DNA from: Ignavibacteriales bacterium
GTDB lineage: Bacteria; Bacteroidota; Ignavibacteria; Ignavibacteriales; Ignavibacteriaceae
Assembly: GCA_003538625.1 (NCBI GenBank)
Contig: DPRR01000031.1
Span: 1 to 43,494 of the forward strand
Length of the DNA: 43,494 nucleotides
Direction of reading: 5' to 3'
A program made the translations under genes and the position numbers. The notes beneath the pieces were generated by a model. That model did not search any database and had not been told where the DNA came from. It saw nothing but the letters and a program-made list of their open reading frames with translations. Positions 42,687 to 43,494 of this stretch are shown piece after piece (within the stretch, counting starts at the first letter, position 1; each line of letters begins with the position of its first letter).

Positions 42687-42696
42687 ACTACCTAAC
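42687..42696 (-). repeat. Outer boundary repeat of cassette unit 1
   Basis: GTTAGGTAGT on the minus strand, a perfect inverse of the ACTACCTAAC that begins junction C. GTTAGGT fits the integron core GTTRRRY exactly. CCTTA lies a few bases before it, as in the other junctions, but no full attC or attI could be traced further out. Confidence 0.5.
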
Positions 42697-42986
42697 TAAT
42701 ACTTATAAGGAATGCCACACACTCAATTATTGGGCAATTCCAGAATTGTCCTATCCTAATATTATTCTTCAGCATAAGTCCAAACAAAGAATCTTGTCTC
42801 AAAAAGTACCAAATCTTAACTTGTCAAATCTCATTACATTCTAATCTAACAAGCTCCCCCCTCCGGCTATAATGTAGGTCTAGTTGGAGGGTATGTACAT
42901 TTGTGCATTAGAAATTTAGGATAATTTATTACCAATATCCATTAACAATTGTACAATAATTCTTAAGTTCTGTTTCTGTTTCCAGG

Positions 42987-43010
42987 CTGTCACGAACCAC
43001 TTCGTGACAG
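42987..43010. repeat. Hairpin CTGTCACGAA
   Basis: CTGTCACGAA (42987-42996) pairs perfectly with TTCGTGACAG (43001-43010) around a CCAC loop. No proper T-run follows on either strand. Confidence 0.7.
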
Positions 43011-43046
43011 TCTTAATTTTCATCCATTCACCACACGCACTTCACT

Positions 43047-43069
43047 CCTCCCCTTTTAGAAAGGGGAGG
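43047..43069. repeat. Hairpin CCTCCCCTTT
   Basis: CCTCCCCTTT (43047-43056) pairs perfectly with AAAGGGGAGG (43060-43069) around a 3-base loop, followed by GTCGGGAGGGG. A dispersed repeat type by appearance. Confidence 0.7.
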
Positions 43070-43155
43070 TCGGGAGGGGTTATGCTTTCATAACTTGTCA
43101 CACTAAGCGGAGTCGAAGTGCGACACATCTCTTCTCCCCTCTAGAGAGAGCCTGT

Positions 43156-43189
43156 CCCGATATACCTGTCTGCCGATAGGTAGATCGGG
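43156..43189. repeat. CCCGATATACC palindrome, copy 2
   Basis: CCCGATATACC then TGTCTGCCGATAGGTAG and ATCGGG; it differs from copy 1 (39731-39764) at only a few positions and has the same orientation. Confidence 0.75.
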
Positions 43190-43274
43190 AGGAAGCCGAA
43201 GGCAGGGATGTGTGCCTCCTCCACTTAATCCAATAGACCACCAACTACCTACAACCACCCATCAAAAACAAAAA

Positions 43275-43301
43275 ACCCCTCGCCTTAAAATAGCGGGGGG
43301 T
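43275..43301 (-). terminator. Intrinsic terminator for a minus-strand gene right of the window
   Basis: On the minus strand ACCCCCCGC pairs with GCGAGGGGT (one G-T pair) around a 9-base loop and is followed by TTTTTGTTTTTG. No minus-strand gene is seen between it and the window edge, so the gene it serves must start beyond 43494 or have a long 3' leader here. Confidence 0.7.
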
Positions 43302-43494
43302 CTTAAGTCCGCAAACAAAAAAACTAACCTACTCACTCACTTATGTTTTTATTAATTATTTATTTAAATCCAATTGAAGACTGCCAACTGTAGACTGCAG
43401 ACTTCAACGTTGCTGCTCTCAACCAACACTCAACTCGGCTCAACTGGTGTATCCGGCTGCTCGTGTCTCACACCAATATCGTGTATCTCACGGG

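Larger units (their letters stand above)
42697..43494. other. Gene-free repeat cluster at the right end
   Basis: About 800 bp with no credible gene. From left to right it contains the CTGTCACGAA hairpin, a CCTCCCCTTT hairpin, a TTGTCACACTAAGC-type block near 43092, the second CCCGATATACC palindrome, an intrinsic terminator, an ACTGCCAACTGTAGACTGC block near 43381 and GTGTCTCACAC-like motifs near 43465-43492. It looks like a sink for dispersed repeats beside the cassette units. Confidence 0.6.

Noticed and set aside
39246..43494. Insertion sequence or prophage remnant
   Set aside because: No transposase, integrase or phage protein frame, no IS-type terminal repeats with target duplications. 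The private inverted repeats fit cassettes better.
1..43494. CRISPR array or tRNA genes
   Set aside because: Repeats are palindromic and dispersed, not regularly spaced with unique spacers. No cloverleaf with conserved TTCGA arm context was recognised by eye.

Overview
The window looks like a chromosomal contig of a low-GC member of the Ignavibacteriota, or a close relative on the Bacteroidota/Chlorobiota side. Four things point there. A secreted protein ends in a type IX secretion (T9SS) sorting domain beginning NYPNPFNPST. A PorV/PorQ-like barrel and a carboxypeptidase-domain TonB receptor sit in the same operon. At least one promoter has the Bacteroidota form TTTG-N19-TAnnTTTG, upstream of the glycogen phosphorylase gene. 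The isoleucyl-tRNA synthetase is of the second bacterial type. This is an inference from gene content; I could not search databases.

Layout. (1) 1-6.4 kb: an SxtJ-like membrane protein, a NodU-type carbamoyltransferase and a two-domain parvulin on the minus strand, then a membrane-anchored SGNH hydrolase with a TPR tail on the plus strand, closed by a bidirectional terminator. (2) 6.4-15.3 kb: a minus-strand cell-surface operon made of a TonB-dependent receptor, a ~1190-aa exported calcium-loop protein, a PorV-like barrel and a T9SS cargo with starch-binding-like folds. (3) 15.7-17.2 kb: an ECF sigma factor, its zinc anti-sigma factor, an FmdB zinc ribbon and a rhodanese lipoprotein. (4) 17.4-22.8 kb, plus strand: a cNMP-domain protein fused to a degenerate histidine kinase, miaA, a glycosyltransferase and a GlcD-type flavin dehydrogenase. 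miaA and the glycosyltransferase each carry a palindromic repeat inserted in frame. (5) 23-33.2 kb, minus strand: a housekeeping cluster yggS-divIVA-pnp-membrane protein-ileS-dksA-like-lspA-rluD-cysS. (6) 33.5-39.3 kb: pta, a small membrane protein, a glutathione peroxidase, and the minus-strand operon glgP-VOC-terB-like.

(7) 39.3-43.5 kb is accessory DNA and the most unusual part. Three minus-strand units holding four genes of unrelated sequence are each framed by an exact 10-12 bp inverted repeat private to that unit. They are separated by related GC-richer junctions that read ATATAAC-N9-AAGCCGAC... at one end and ...CTTAG-N10-GTTATAT at the other. This is the geometry of integron gene cassettes with attC sites, but the junctions (197 and 277 bp) are longer than classical attC and no integrase lies in the window. 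One unit encodes a membrane-anchored nuclease related to Holliday-junction resolvases, with a membrane partner. To its right are about 0.8 kb of stacked palindromic repeats and a terminator for a gene outside the window.

Dispersed palindromic repeats of several families fill most intergenic gaps throughout (TGTCACACTGAGC, GTCATTCCC, GTCATTGCGAG, CCCGATATACC and others). No tRNA, rRNA, CRISPR array, insertion sequence or transposase was seen.
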